From CAZQYB01 sp964582985 (GTDB taxonomy: Bacteria > Planctomycetota > Phycisphaerae > Sedimentisphaerales > Anaerobacaceae): a stretch of DNA of 64,000 nucleotides. Shown piece by piece: positions 26,268-34,995 of the stretch. The stretch covers positions 1 through 64,000 of the forward strand of contig CAZOUM010000004.1 in the NCBI GenBank assembly GCA_964582985.1. The letters are read 5' to 3'. The position numbers and the translations under genes were made by a program. Each line of letters opens with the position of its first letter. Position 1 is the stretch's first letter. Below the pieces are notes generated by a model. The model did no database searches. It was not told where the DNA came from and worked only from the letters and a program-made list of their open reading frames with translations.

Positions 26268-28382
26268 TCACAGGTCATCTTCCGTTACGAGGTTAGCGTA
26301 TTTTACCAACAGTGACTTTGTCTGTCCCGTGTTAAATTTGACTACTACGATGCTGTTTTCGCCCATATCAATAAACTCTTTGACCCTGCCGAGACCGAAG
26401 ATTTCGTGTCGTACCAACTGACCGACAGCAAAATTCGCAATGGTATCATATTGTGTATACGTCGAGGAAGTGTCGCTTTCCTGTGTGGTTTCGGCAAGGC
26501 CAATACCAAGCTCGTAAAGGAACGGCGAGGGTATTGTTCGCAGCATCTGGCCTCGCACCGTTCTATATCTGGCACAACTTATATAAAGCTGCGCTTTGGC
26601 CCGTGTTACGCCCACAAAAAAAAGCCGGCGTTCTTCTTCGGTTTCATCTTCGTCGCCGGCACTTCTTTCGTGCGGCAACAAGCCGTCTTCGAGGCCGACA
26701 ATGAAAACATTTTCAAATTCAAGTCCCTTTGCACAGTGTAAAGTCATAAGTGCGACAGACCCTCCGGATTCGTCATAGGTATCGGCGTCACTAAAAAGCG
26801 CTATCTGCTGAAGATAATCGAGCAGTGACGGCTCCTCTGCCTGTTGGTCGTACATGCCGGCCGCATTTATCAGTTCGTTGACGTTCTCCAGCGCACCTTT
26901 CTCTTTTGCATCTTCGCTTTTGAGTGATTCAGCTAATCCGGATTCGACAAGAACTCGCTCCGCAAGCGGTGCCACTTCGCCGGTGCTATCCTTCTTGAAT
27001 TCTCCTATCATATTTACGAAGACAACGATTTTGCTTTTCGACGCCTTGGAAATAGAATCAATCTGCTCTGCCTTCTTTAAGCCTTCAAAAAAGCTGATAT
27101 TGTGCAAAGCAGCGTAGGCGCGGACTCTGTCGATTGTCGTTTTTCCTATGCCTCGCGGCGGGGTGTTGATGATGCGCAAGAGCGAAATTTCATCATCCGG
27201 GTTGACGAGGACTTTCAAATAGGCGAGCAGGTCGCGGATTTCCTTTCTGCCGTAGAATTCCACTCCCCGAACAACCTGGTAGGGTATCTTGTTCTGGATG
27301 AGAGCCTCTTCGAGCACCCTGCTCATAGCGTTAATACGATAGAACACAGCTATATCACTTAAAGATACGTCTTGGTTAGCTAAATCCTTTACCTGGCGGG
27401 CAACTGCGTGGGCTTCGTCGGCCTCATCCTCGAAAACGCTAATGACAATGTCTCCCCCGGCAGGTTTCGTGGGTATGAGCGTTTTCTGCTTTCTCTTTTG
27501 GTTAAACGAAATCAGCTTGTCGGCGGCTTCGAGAATATTAGGCGTGCTGCGGAAATTTTCCTCGAGTTTGACCACCGCGGCGTCAGGCCAGTCATTTTCA
27601 AAAGCCAATATGTTGCGGATGTCGGCGCCTCGCCACCGGTAGATGGACTGGTCCGGGTCGCCGGTCGCACAGATATTGTTGTGAGCCGAAACAAGGCTTT
27701 TGGCGATTTTGTACTGAGCATGATTGGTGTCCTGATACTCGTCGATGAGCACGAATTTGAAGCGATTTCCAAGCTCGCCGCACACATCGGGACAGTCCTG
27801 AAGCAAGAACGCGGCCTTGAGCAGCAAATCATCGAAATCGAGGGCGTTTCGCTCGCTCAAGATGTGTTCGTAGCGAGCGTATATCTTGGCCAAAGTCTTC
27901 GAAAAAAAATCGTCCGCTTCCGCTTTGAGTGTGTCAACGTCTACGAGATTGTTTTTCAACGCAGAAATAGCTTCGAGCATTCGGGCAGGCGGAAAGTTTG
28001 TGGCATCGAGCTCACAGTCTTTGACAGCCTGCTTGATACACCGGCTTTGGTCAGACTCACCATAAACACTAAAGTTGGATTTGATGCCTGCACTATCTGC
28101 ATATCGGCGCAGAATTCTGACGCACAAAGAATGAAAGGTGCTGATATGCGCCCCTGTAGCAGTGCCCAGAGCAACGACTCTCTGGCGCATCTCGTCAGCA
28201 GCTTTGTTTGTAAAAGTTATAGCGCAAATATTGTGTGGCGGTACACCTGAATCGATAAGCGCAGCGACGCGATATGTGATAACACGGGTCTTTCCGCTGC
28301 CGGGGCCGGCAAGAACAAGTAACGGCCCTTCCTTATGAAAAACTGCTTTTCTTTGCGAAGAGGTAAGCTGGTCGTATTGCAT
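26268..28382 (-). CDS. uvrD: UvrD/PcrA-type superfamily 1 DNA helicase
   Basis: The 704-residue product is a 3'-5' helicase of the UvrD/PcrA/Rep group used in repair and fork rescue. It has Walker A AGPGSGKT, motif II LIDEYQDTNHAQY, motif III ATGDPDQSIYRWRGA, motif IV-type LEENFRSTPNI, motif V LMTLHCAKGLEFENVF and motif VI VGVTRAKAQLYIS. The C-terminus has the VGQLVRHEIFGLGRVKEF segment typical of PcrA/UvrD tails. The length is normal. It lies 52 bases after the TPR-like membrane protein. Confidence 0.93.
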   Translation of the reverse strand: MQYDQLTSSQRKAVFHKEGPLLVLAGPGSGKTRVITYRVAALIDSGVPPHNICAITFTNKAADEMRQRVVALGTATGAHISTFHSLCVRILRRYADSAGIKSNFSVYGESDQSRCIKQAVKDCELDATNFPPARMLEAISALKNNLVDVDTLKAEADDFFSKTLAKIYARYEHILSERNALDFDDLLLKAAFLLQDCPDVCGELGNRFKFVLIDEYQDTNHAQYKIAKSLVSAHNNICATGDPDQSIYRWRGADIRNILAFENDWPDAAVVKLEENFRSTPNILEAADKLISFNQKRKQKTLIPTKPAGGDIVISVFEDEADEAHAVARQVKDLANQDVSLSDIAVFYRINAMSRVLEEALIQNKIPYQVVRGVEFYGRKEIRDLLAYLKVLVNPDDEISLLRIINTPPRGIGKTTIDRVRAYAALHNISFFEGLKKAEQIDSISKASKSKIVVFVNMIGEFKKDSTGEVAPLAERVLVESGLAESLKSEDAKEKGALENVNELINAAGMYDQQAEEPSLLDYLQQIALFSDADTYDESGGSVALMTLHCAKGLEFENVFIVGLEDGLLPHERSAGDEDETEEERRLFFVGVTRAKAQLYISCARYRTVRGQMLRTIPSPFLYELGIGLAETTQESDTSSTYTQYDTIANFAVGQLVRHEIFGLGRVKEFIDMGENSIVVVKFNTGQTKSLLVKYANLVTEDDL

Positions 28383-28434
28383 TATCCTGTATCGTTGTGT
28401 TACGCTATATCTTAACGGTATCCGGCGCTGTGCG

Positions 28435-30204
28435 CTATTTCGATTTTTTGAGCATCCTTTCTTCCTCTTGTTTTAGTTTCTCAGCGAGGTCCGGCCTTTC
28501 GATTTTGATACGGTTGTAAAGAGTTTGTCTCAGGTCCGGCGAATACTGTCGGTCCCGCAGAAAATCAATAAGCGCGAAGTACCTCATCAATGAAAATGCG
28601 GGCAGGTCCCACCGGGTTTCTGGTGTGTACGAGGAGTGGTAATGGTTGTAAACTTCCTTCGCCAGATTCTCCGTGCCGAATGCACCGTTGTCATCGCGTA
28701 TCGCATACAAAAAGTAACTTTGCCGCAGCAGCGTTTGAACAATTGCTCGTGCGTTAATTATGTGCAGGCTCTTGAGCTCCTCGATGAGCCGGTTTCTTGC
28801 AAAAACAGCAAGCCGAACCTTGAATTCCTCTCGAGGATATAGTTGCCGTAACCGAGTGTAAATTTTTTGTGCCTGGCGTTTGTGTCCTGACTGATAGAAG
28901 GCGAGCACAGCGTCTGTGAGCATATTTCGATGGCCTATCTGATGCGAGGTATATTCTTTGCTATTGGGGTCTTCGTATTTTTCGATAATCTTCAGTATGG
29001 CCTCGTTGTACGGCTCAAACATTCGCAAATCCGGTCGCAAAAAAACTTCCGGCGTTGGCTTTTCTGCTGGTTCGGAAGAATTTGGGGGCGTTTGGACGGG
29101 TGTCAGTGGACGATAGACAAATATTTTCCCGTAGTGAAAGAGATTTTGCAAGCTATGAGCAACCATGCGGTCGGTATTGGTTTCTTCTATGGAGAACACT
29201 TCCTTGCCGGCTTCGGCCAGTCCCTTGACGGCCCAGTACATTGCATGACTGTCGGGGTGGCGCCAATCCAGAGGTAAATGTGTATCCGGGTTGTTCCAGT
29301 CAATGGGGCCATAGAGTTTGTTTAATTTCTGCATTAGAACAGGGTCAAGTTTCCAGACGTTGCGCAACTGATATGCTTTTGCGAAGATATCAAATTTTTT
29401 CAGGGCCTCGGTACCTCGGTGGTTGTCTATAACCTTAAATGCGGCTGGTTTGAACCTGCTGGGGTTTTGCCTTAGTGACAGATAATTGCTGACAAATGTT
29501 TTGTTACCCTCGAATACTTTGTCGGCTGCTCTGAGAGCGTCAATGAGCGGTTTGACAATCGCATCATCCTCGATTTGCCGCCACTTGGTCGGGGCATTGG
29601 CAAGTGCTTCGAAATACTCGTCATCGGCCGGGCCCAGCAGCGGTTCCATCGCCTCCGCCAGTTGAAGTTTGTAATATTTGTGTGCGTCATCGCTTATGCC
29701 GCCTATCTTATGCTGGAATGTAAAGGCAAGCTCACGATAAAGCTCAATACTCTTGGGGTTTCGCGGAATACCTTTGTCGCGCAGCAGTTCATAGCCGGTC
29801 TTGACCCAGTGCCATCTCTGGTCGGCTTCCGTTGCCGGGATGGTCACGGAGATATTGTAAGCCATGTTCCAGGCGTGGAATACCCACACTGCTGCAAAAC
29901 GCGGCTGCAAGGTGGTTATCCAGTCTGCGAGCTGTCTGGCATCGAAAAACTGCCCCTGGTCCTTGAGGCTTTCAGCCCGCATCCAAAGAATATCTACGAC
30001 CAGACCTCGAAAGGCCCCCATCGCCACGGTGGCAAACGCCAGGGAAGGCGGCGCATTTTCGAGGGGCTCGTTGGTTATCAGCTTCAATTTCTGTCGCTGC
30101 GAATTTATGTAGTCCAGTTGTGCACCTGCGGTGATAAGCAGCCCGGCCGCAAGGCAAATGCAGACAAGCCAGATTATCATGTCGCGTAAACGCATAAGGA
30201 ACAT
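28435..30204 (-). CDS. Membrane-anchored helical-repeat protein of an ABC exporter locus
   Basis: The 589-residue product has one N-terminal membrane segment (about 9-28) and is otherwise mostly helical, with TPR-like stretches (for example around LADWITTLQPRFAAVWVFHAWNMAYN and the region near 440-480). I do not recognise a named family. It begins nine bases after the stop of the ABC permease, so it probably serves the transporter encoded by the two upstream genes. No catalytic motif is visible. Start codons at 30204, 30195 and 30180 are all possible. Confidence 0.6.
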   Translation of the reverse strand: MFLMRLRDMIIWLVCICLAAGLLITAGAQLDYINSQRQKLKLITNEPLENAPPSLAFATVAMGAFRGLVVDILWMRAESLKDQGQFFDARQLADWITTLQPRFAAVWVFHAWNMAYNISVTIPATEADQRWHWVKTGYELLRDKGIPRNPKSIELYRELAFTFQHKIGGISDDAHKYYKLQLAEAMEPLLGPADDEYFEALANAPTKWRQIEDDAIVKPLIDALRAADKVFEGNKTFVSNYLSLRQNPSRFKPAAFKVIDNHRGTEALKKFDIFAKAYQLRNVWKLDPVLMQKLNKLYGPIDWNNPDTHLPLDWRHPDSHAMYWAVKGLAEAGKEVFSIEETNTDRMVAHSLQNLFHYGKIFVYRPLTPVQTPPNSSEPAEKPTPEVFLRPDLRMFEPYNEAILKIIEKYEDPNSKEYTSHQIGHRNMLTDAVLAFYQSGHKRQAQKIYTRLRQLYPREEFKVRLAVFARNRLIEELKSLHIINARAIVQTLLRQSYFLYAIRDDNGAFGTENLAKEVYNHYHSSYTPETRWDLPAFSLMRYFALIDFLRDRQYSPDLRQTLYNRIKIERPDLAEKLKQEEERMLKKSK

Positions 30205-30213
30205 TTTACCGAG

Positions 30214-31626
30214 CTAAACGACAATTTTTGCAATTTCTTTATAGCTGAAAATCAGCAGGCCGAGAAGCAACAACAGAACCGCTTTGATACAAACCATAAT
30301 AGCTGCTACTTTGGCCAGCAGGGGCCAGCTCAATAGTCGTGCAGAGACCAGGAATTTTGTCGGGTTAAACTTATCAAATTGCGGCAAAAGCTGAATGATT
30401 GGCTCGATGGCGTAGGCGTATACCCCGCTTATGTTTTCGCTTATATATTTGAACGACTCGATAACGAAACCACTGACAGCCGCCGTAAAGAAAACCACCA
30501 GGCAAAGCAAGATAGCCACTGGAAACGAGAGGAAGGTCGAAGCCAATATCCCCAAACAAGCAAGGAAAATCAAACGAAGCAGGATTAAAATAGCAGCTCT
30601 TATAAAATTGCCAGTGAAGGTATCGGCTTTGTAAAGGACCTCCAGACCGTCGGCAAGCGGAAAGATTACGACCGTATTGTTTAGCGGCAGGTTTATGAAT
30701 TCGACGGCCAGGTACCCATCTTTAGCTACAGCGTCGGCGGGAACTTCTATCTCGTAAAAAGTGCGAATCAGGTCCTTGCGCGTACAAGAATAAATCGGCG
30801 TTCGAATTTTTGTAGCGTACCTTATCTGCCGGAGGTCACCGACGACCCACCTGCTGTGGACCTGCAAATCGAGAGGATTTAGCGAAACATTATATTTGAA
30901 CCTTATAAATAGGTTGGGGTCGACGACTTTAACGTTATTGAACTCCCAAACCAGGCTTCGCCCAACCGTGGCAGCTCGTTTCTCAAGCTGTTTTTGTTTG
31001 GTAAGCTCGGCAATGATTTTCTTTTGGGAAAACTCTCGAAAAAATTGTTCGAGTTGTCCGGTTTTCTTAAGTTTATTGTAGGTCTCAGTAACCTCCCGAT
31101 GGACATCAACTTCGGGAGGCACCAACCCCGCGCGGGCAGTGAAAAACTCGTTTTTAGCCCGGGTCAGTTCTTCACCGTCAGTTCCGAGATATTTCGGCAT
31201 ATAAACAACAATGGCATATATCAGGCCACAAAAGAGAACGAGCAGTCCCACATCCAACAGTATTATACCGAGCAGCTTGCCTAAGAGAAGCTGAAAACGG
31301 CGAATCGGCTTGGTAATAACAGTATATATCTGTTTTTGCTTGATATCGCTCGTCAGCGAATAGATTGACACCATTATCGTCAGCAGACAGAGCAGGAAAC
31401 TGGTCAGTGACAAGCCGTAGCTTACAAAAGTCTGCAGCCGGCCTTTCAGAGTGTCGTCCCCTGTCACCGTAAACCCCATTGCCGGAAGCAGAACAAGCAG
31501 CAGGATTATAAAGACAGCGGCGATTTTCATTCGCAAGGCCTGCTTTATAGTATTTGTGGCAACAGCCCAGATACTATGCATCCCGTTAGAAATGCCACGC
31601 CGTCTAAAATTTCTAACGGGATGCAT
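30214..31626 (-). CDS. ABC-2 type exporter permease
   Basis: The product has 470 residues from the ATG at 31626 or 455 from the ATG at 31581. It has one hydrophobic segment near the start, a large external loop (about 180-340) and six or so further membrane segments, as in ABC-2 permeases. SLTSDIKQKQIYTVITKPIRR is the cytosolic coupling region typical of these proteins. It follows the ATPase gene by four bases. The first 15 codons and the second ATG fall inside a perfect 18-bp inverted repeat (31576-31626), so the N-terminal MHPVRNFRRRGISNG is probably derived from an inserted element. The substrate is unknown. Confidence 0.82.
   Translation of the reverse strand: MHPVRNFRRRGISNGMHSIWAVATNTIKQALRMKIAAVFIILLLVLLPAMGFTVTGDDTLKGRLQTFVSYGLSLTSFLLCLLTIMVSIYSLTSDIKQKQIYTVITKPIRRFQLLLGKLLGIILLDVGLLVLFCGLIYAIVVYMPKYLGTDGEELTRAKNEFFTARAGLVPPEVDVHREVTETYNKLKKTGQLEQFFREFSQKKIIAELTKQKQLEKRAATVGRSLVWEFNNVKVVDPNLFIRFKYNVSLNPLDLQVHSRWVVGDLRQIRYATKIRTPIYSCTRKDLIRTFYEIEVPADAVAKDGYLAVEFINLPLNNTVVIFPLADGLEVLYKADTFTGNFIRAAILILLRLIFLACLGILASTFLSFPVAILLCLVVFFTAAVSGFVIESFKYISENISGVYAYAIEPIIQLLPQFDKFNPTKFLVSARLLSWPLLAKVAAIMVCIKAVLLLLLGLLIFSYKEIAKIVV
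31576..31626. repeat. Perfect 18-bp inverted repeat at the permease start
   Basis: The arms 31576-31593 and 31609-31626 are exact reverse complements, separated by 15 bases. The core CCCGTTAGA/TCTAACGGG is shared with the element at 31692-31767. Both candidate start codons of the ABC permease fall in its arms. Confidence 0.85.
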
Positions 31627-31630
31627 CGCC

Positions 31631-32950
31631 TCAGTCTCCTGCCTGCGATTTATCGGTTTGTCCTTTGTTTTCTTTTTTCGGTGATGACCGGCCGGCCCCG
31701 TTAGAGCCTGTTCCTTCCCGGTACTTGGGCCCTGGGTCCTTGGGCCCTATGTCTCTAACGGGGCCGGTCAGCTGGTCTATAATGCTTTTCTTGGTTTGTT
31801 CTTGTTGGGCAGCTTTGTGTTCAACCGGTTTTGTTTCAGGCTTTTTGTCCTTGGGCCCAAGGTCTCGAACGACAGGTTCTGTCTCAACGGGCTTGGCCGG
31901 CTCTGTTAGCTTCTGAAGCAGCCGTTCGTCACGTTTAGTGTCTGAAGTTTCAACAGGGACAACTTTTTCCGTCGTCAGAGGCTCAGCCGACTCCTGCGAC
32001 GTCGGGGCCGAGACGAGTTTATCAAGTATGTCTTCCACCGGAGCTTCTGGCGCGAGGAAACCGCCGATTTGCGTGGTACTCACTGCCCCGCTTGTCGGCA
32101 GCTCCTGCCGTTGGGCGATCGCAACAGCCTTAATGAAAAACGTTTCGAGCTTATCCATTGGAGAGGTGACGACACAATCAGCTTGTTCATTCTTGACTAT
32201 CCGTTTTATCTGTTCAACAGCGGTATCACTTATCGCGCCGGTGGTAATTTGTCTTTTCTCTGTTTGCTGCAGAAGCTCCTTGACCTTACCTTCAGACTGG
32301 ATTTTGCCGCCGTAGAGGATTGCGATTCTGTCGCATACATCCTCGACATCCGCGAGCAAATGACTGCAAAGCAAAACCGTTTTGCCGCGTTTTGCAAGAT
32401 TGAGAATTAAATCTTTTATCTGCCTTGTCCCGATAGGGTCAAGTCCGGTTGTTGGCTCATCGAGTATGAGTAAGTCGGGGTCGTTTATAATGGCCTGTGC
32501 CAGCCCGATTCTTCGTGCCATACCTTTTGAAAATGTCCCGACCGGCCGGCTTGCGACAGCCTTTAATCCAACCATATCGAGCAGCGCTTCGATGCGCATT
32601 TTTCGCACTTTCGAGGGCAGGCCGAACAATCTGCCATAGAAATCCAGCGTCTCGCGTGCGTTCAAATACCTGTAAAGATAGGACTCTTCAGGCAAAAAAC
32701 CAATGCGAGCATTGATCTTGGGGTCACTGCCAAGCCCGCCCAGGACGAGCGCTTTGCCTTTCGTTGGGTGAAGCAGACCGAGCAGTATTTTCATCGTTGT
32801 TGTTTTTCCTGAGCCGTTGGGGCCCAAAAGGCCGAACACCTCATTGTACCGAACCTGTAGGTTCAGGTCGTTGACAGCGTAGACCTTGTCCCGACCCCAC
32901 CAGTCAGAAAAAACCTTGGTCAAAGAAAACGTCTCAATCGCATAGTCCAT
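31631..32950 (-). CDS. ABC transporter ATP-binding protein with a long C-terminal tail
   Basis: The 439-residue product has an ABC ATPase domain (about 1-235) with Walker A GPNGSGKTT, signature FSKGMARRIGLAQ, Walker B LLILDEPTTGLD and the switch His in LLCSHLL. It is followed by a 200-residue tail rich in Pro, Glu and Lys with repeated VRDLGPKD/VRDIGPKD. Most exporter ATPases are about 240-310 residues. Part of the tail is encoded by an inverted repeat (31692-31767) whose core matches the palindrome at the next gene start. It energises the ABC-2 permease four bases downstream. Confidence 0.9.
   Translation of the reverse strand: MDYAIETFSLTKVFSDWWGRDKVYAVNDLNLQVRYNEVFGLLGPNGSGKTTTMKILLGLLHPTKGKALVLGGLGSDPKINARIGFLPEESYLYRYLNARETLDFYGRLFGLPSKVRKMRIEALLDMVGLKAVASRPVGTFSKGMARRIGLAQAIINDPDLLILDEPTTGLDPIGTRQIKDLILNLAKRGKTVLLCSHLLADVEDVCDRIAILYGGKIQSEGKVKELLQQTEKRQITTGAISDTAVEQIKRIVKNEQADCVVTSPMDKLETFFIKAVAIAQRQELPTSGAVSTTQIGGFLAPEAPVEDILDKLVSAPTSQESAEPLTTEKVVPVETSDTKRDERLLQKLTEPAKPVETEPVVRDLGPKDKKPETKPVEHKAAQQEQTKKSIIDQLTGPVRDIGPKDPGPKYREGTGSNGAGRSSPKKENKGQTDKSQAGD
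31685..31767. repeat. Inverted repeat inside the ABC ATPase tail
   Basis: CCGGCCCCGTTAGAG (31692-31706) and CTCTAACGGGGCCGG (31753-31767) are exact reverse complements 46 bases apart; TGACCGGCC from 31685 can pair alternatively with the right arm. The element stays in frame and encodes part of the low-complexity tail. Confidence 0.75.
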
Positions 32951-33016
32951 AATTACTGTCCTGCGATTCGCAGCCTACGGTACGCGTTGCACATCTTGCC
33001 ATAGTCAATAATCAGT

Positions 33017-34939
33017 TTATTCGTGGCCTAACTCTTCACCGTAGCGGACAAGTCGAGCACTATTGAAGACAACAACCAGTGACCCTGCAAAATGTAGAAC
33101 CGCGGCGTAAACCGCCGGCAGCCACCCTGCCGCCGCCGCAACGTCACCGAGAATGATAAACATTATCCCAAAGCCGAGATTTTGATTGATAACGCCTCTT
33201 GCTTTTCGAGAAAGCCGGACAAGGAAAGGCAGCCGTTTCAAATCATCGCTCATAAGAGCAATCGAGGCGGAATTTATCGCCACGTCACTTCCCGCTGCCC
33301 CCATAGCGATGCCAAGGTCGCCGGCTGCCAAAGCAGGCGCGTCATTTATGCCGTCACCGACGACAAGCACGGTATGCCCGTCTTTTTTGATTTGCTCAAC
33401 AATGGCCAGTTTGTCCTGAGGCAAACACTGTGCCTTAAAATCGGTACAGGCCAGCTCGGCAGCAACACGACTGGCAACCTCCTCTCTGTCACCGGTCAGC
33501 ATCGTCACCCTTTTTATGCCAATATCAAGCAGCTCCTTGACCGCCTGCTGGGCTTCGGGCCTTGTCTTGTCCTGCAAGCCAATCCAGCCGATGCACTTTG
33601 CATCTTTTGCTACGTAGAGCGTACTAAAGCCCTGCTCTTCGTCAAGAGCAGGTGCGGCGATATTACCCATACCGACTTTGTTTTCCTTCAAGAAGGTATC
33701 TCTGCCGATAGTAATCTTGGCCGAGCCGACCACAGCAGTTACACCCTTGCCGGGAGTCTCCTGAAATTCATCCGGCGAAGGCAAAGACAGATTTGCCTCT
33801 TTGGCTACCTCCTGCAGTGCCCTCGCAGCCGGGTGTTTACTCATCTGCTCGGCAGAAGCGGCGACAGTCAGCAGTTCAGCCGGCTCAACATTCTCAGCGG
33901 GCGTTAGTTTGGTCACATACAGCCGACCGGTCGTCACCGTCCCGGTCTTATCGAACACCATTGCAGTTATTTTCCCCGCAATCTCAAGGTCAGCCACGTT
34001 TTTTATCAGGACGCCAAGGCGAGCAGAGGCCGATATCGCTGCGACCATTGCTGTCGGAGTCGCCAAAATCAACGCACAGGGACACGAAACAACAAGTATC
34101 GTAATTGCCCTGTCGACACTGCCTGTGAAGAACAACACTATGCCGGCAATCATCAAAATGGTCGGCGTATACCACTTGACATAGCGGTCGATTATCCGCA
34201 TAATAGGTATCTTCGTTTGCTCAGCCTGCATTATCAACGACTGCACTTTCCCGAGAGTTGTATCTTTGCCGGCTTTGGTTACCGTAATATCCAGCACGCC
34301 GGTAAGGTTGTTTGTGCCGGCAAAGACCTGCATTCCCGGCACTTTATCAACGGGCAAGGATTCGCCTGTTATCGTTGCCTCGTTTACTGAGCTAAGTCCT
34401 TTAGTAACTTCACCATCAGCCGCTATGTTGTCACCGGGGCGAACCCGGATGCAATCGCCCGGCTTGAGGCTGCTTACCGCCACTTCTTTTTCATGGCCCT
34501 CGTTGTCGAGAAGACTTGCCTCTGTAGGTGTCAGTCTTATCAGCGATTCAATCGAGGCCCGGGCGCCGAGGGCGGTGCGCGTTTCAATAAGCTGGCTTAG
34601 CAGCATGAACAATGCAACAACGCCTGCGGTCGTATACTTTTGTGTTGCAAAGGCTGCGATTATTGCCAGAGCCACCAATTCATCCATATGCGTTTCTTTT
34701 CTTGCCAGGCTCTTTATCGCATGCAGCACGATTGGAGCGCCCAGCAGTATGGCAGCAGCCATAGCCAAAAACTCAGCATTGAAGCTCTGATGGCGGTAAA
34801 CCCACCTTGCGAAGACGCTGTTTATCAGGAGCATCCCACCGGCTAACGTCCCCAGCAAAGCCAGACTTACGCGAATCTGCTTGCCGTGAGTGTGTTCAGC
34901 AGTAATGTCCTCTTGAAGATGTAAGTGTTGATGAGCCAT
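33017..34939 (-). CDS. Heavy-metal P-type ATPase (P1B)
   Basis: The 640-residue pump has a His-rich N-terminus (HQHLHLQEDITAEHTHG) but no CxxC metal-binding domain. It shows the P1B membrane motif SCPCALILATPTA, the phosphorylation site DKTGT, an HP motif (MSKHPAARA) and the hinge GDGINDAPALAAGD. The last membrane segments contain AVLHFAGSLVVVFNSARL, which does not match the classic copper or zinc/cadmium signatures as I recall them, so I leave the metal open. It probably exports a transition metal. It lies 66 bases after the ABC ATPase start and 56 bases before the HflK-like stop. Confidence 0.88.
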   Translation of the reverse strand: MAHQHLHLQEDITAEHTHGKQIRVSLALLGTLAGGMLLINSVFARWVYRHQSFNAEFLAMAAAILLGAPIVLHAIKSLARKETHMDELVALAIIAAFATQKYTTAGVVALFMLLSQLIETRTALGARASIESLIRLTPTEASLLDNEGHEKEVAVSSLKPGDCIRVRPGDNIAADGEVTKGLSSVNEATITGESLPVDKVPGMQVFAGTNNLTGVLDITVTKAGKDTTLGKVQSLIMQAEQTKIPIMRIIDRYVKWYTPTILMIAGIVLFFTGSVDRAITILVVSCPCALILATPTAMVAAISASARLGVLIKNVADLEIAGKITAMVFDKTGTVTTGRLYVTKLTPAENVEPAELLTVAASAEQMSKHPAARALQEVAKEANLSLPSPDEFQETPGKGVTAVVGSAKITIGRDTFLKENKVGMGNIAAPALDEEQGFSTLYVAKDAKCIGWIGLQDKTRPEAQQAVKELLDIGIKRVTMLTGDREEVASRVAAELACTDFKAQCLPQDKLAIVEQIKKDGHTVLVVGDGINDAPALAAGDLGIAMGAAGSDVAINSASIALMSDDLKRLPFLVRLSRKARGVINQNLGFGIMFIILGDVAAAAGWLPAVYAAVLHFAGSLVVVFNSARLVRYGEELGHE

Positions 34940-34995
34940 TATTTCATATCTCGCATCTTATATCGAATTCAGCGCACAGGATATTTCCCAGATTT

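Noticed and set aside
27408..28250. 280-codon plus-strand frame opposite uvrD
   Set aside because: It lies fully inside the helicase gene on the other strand and shows no family features.
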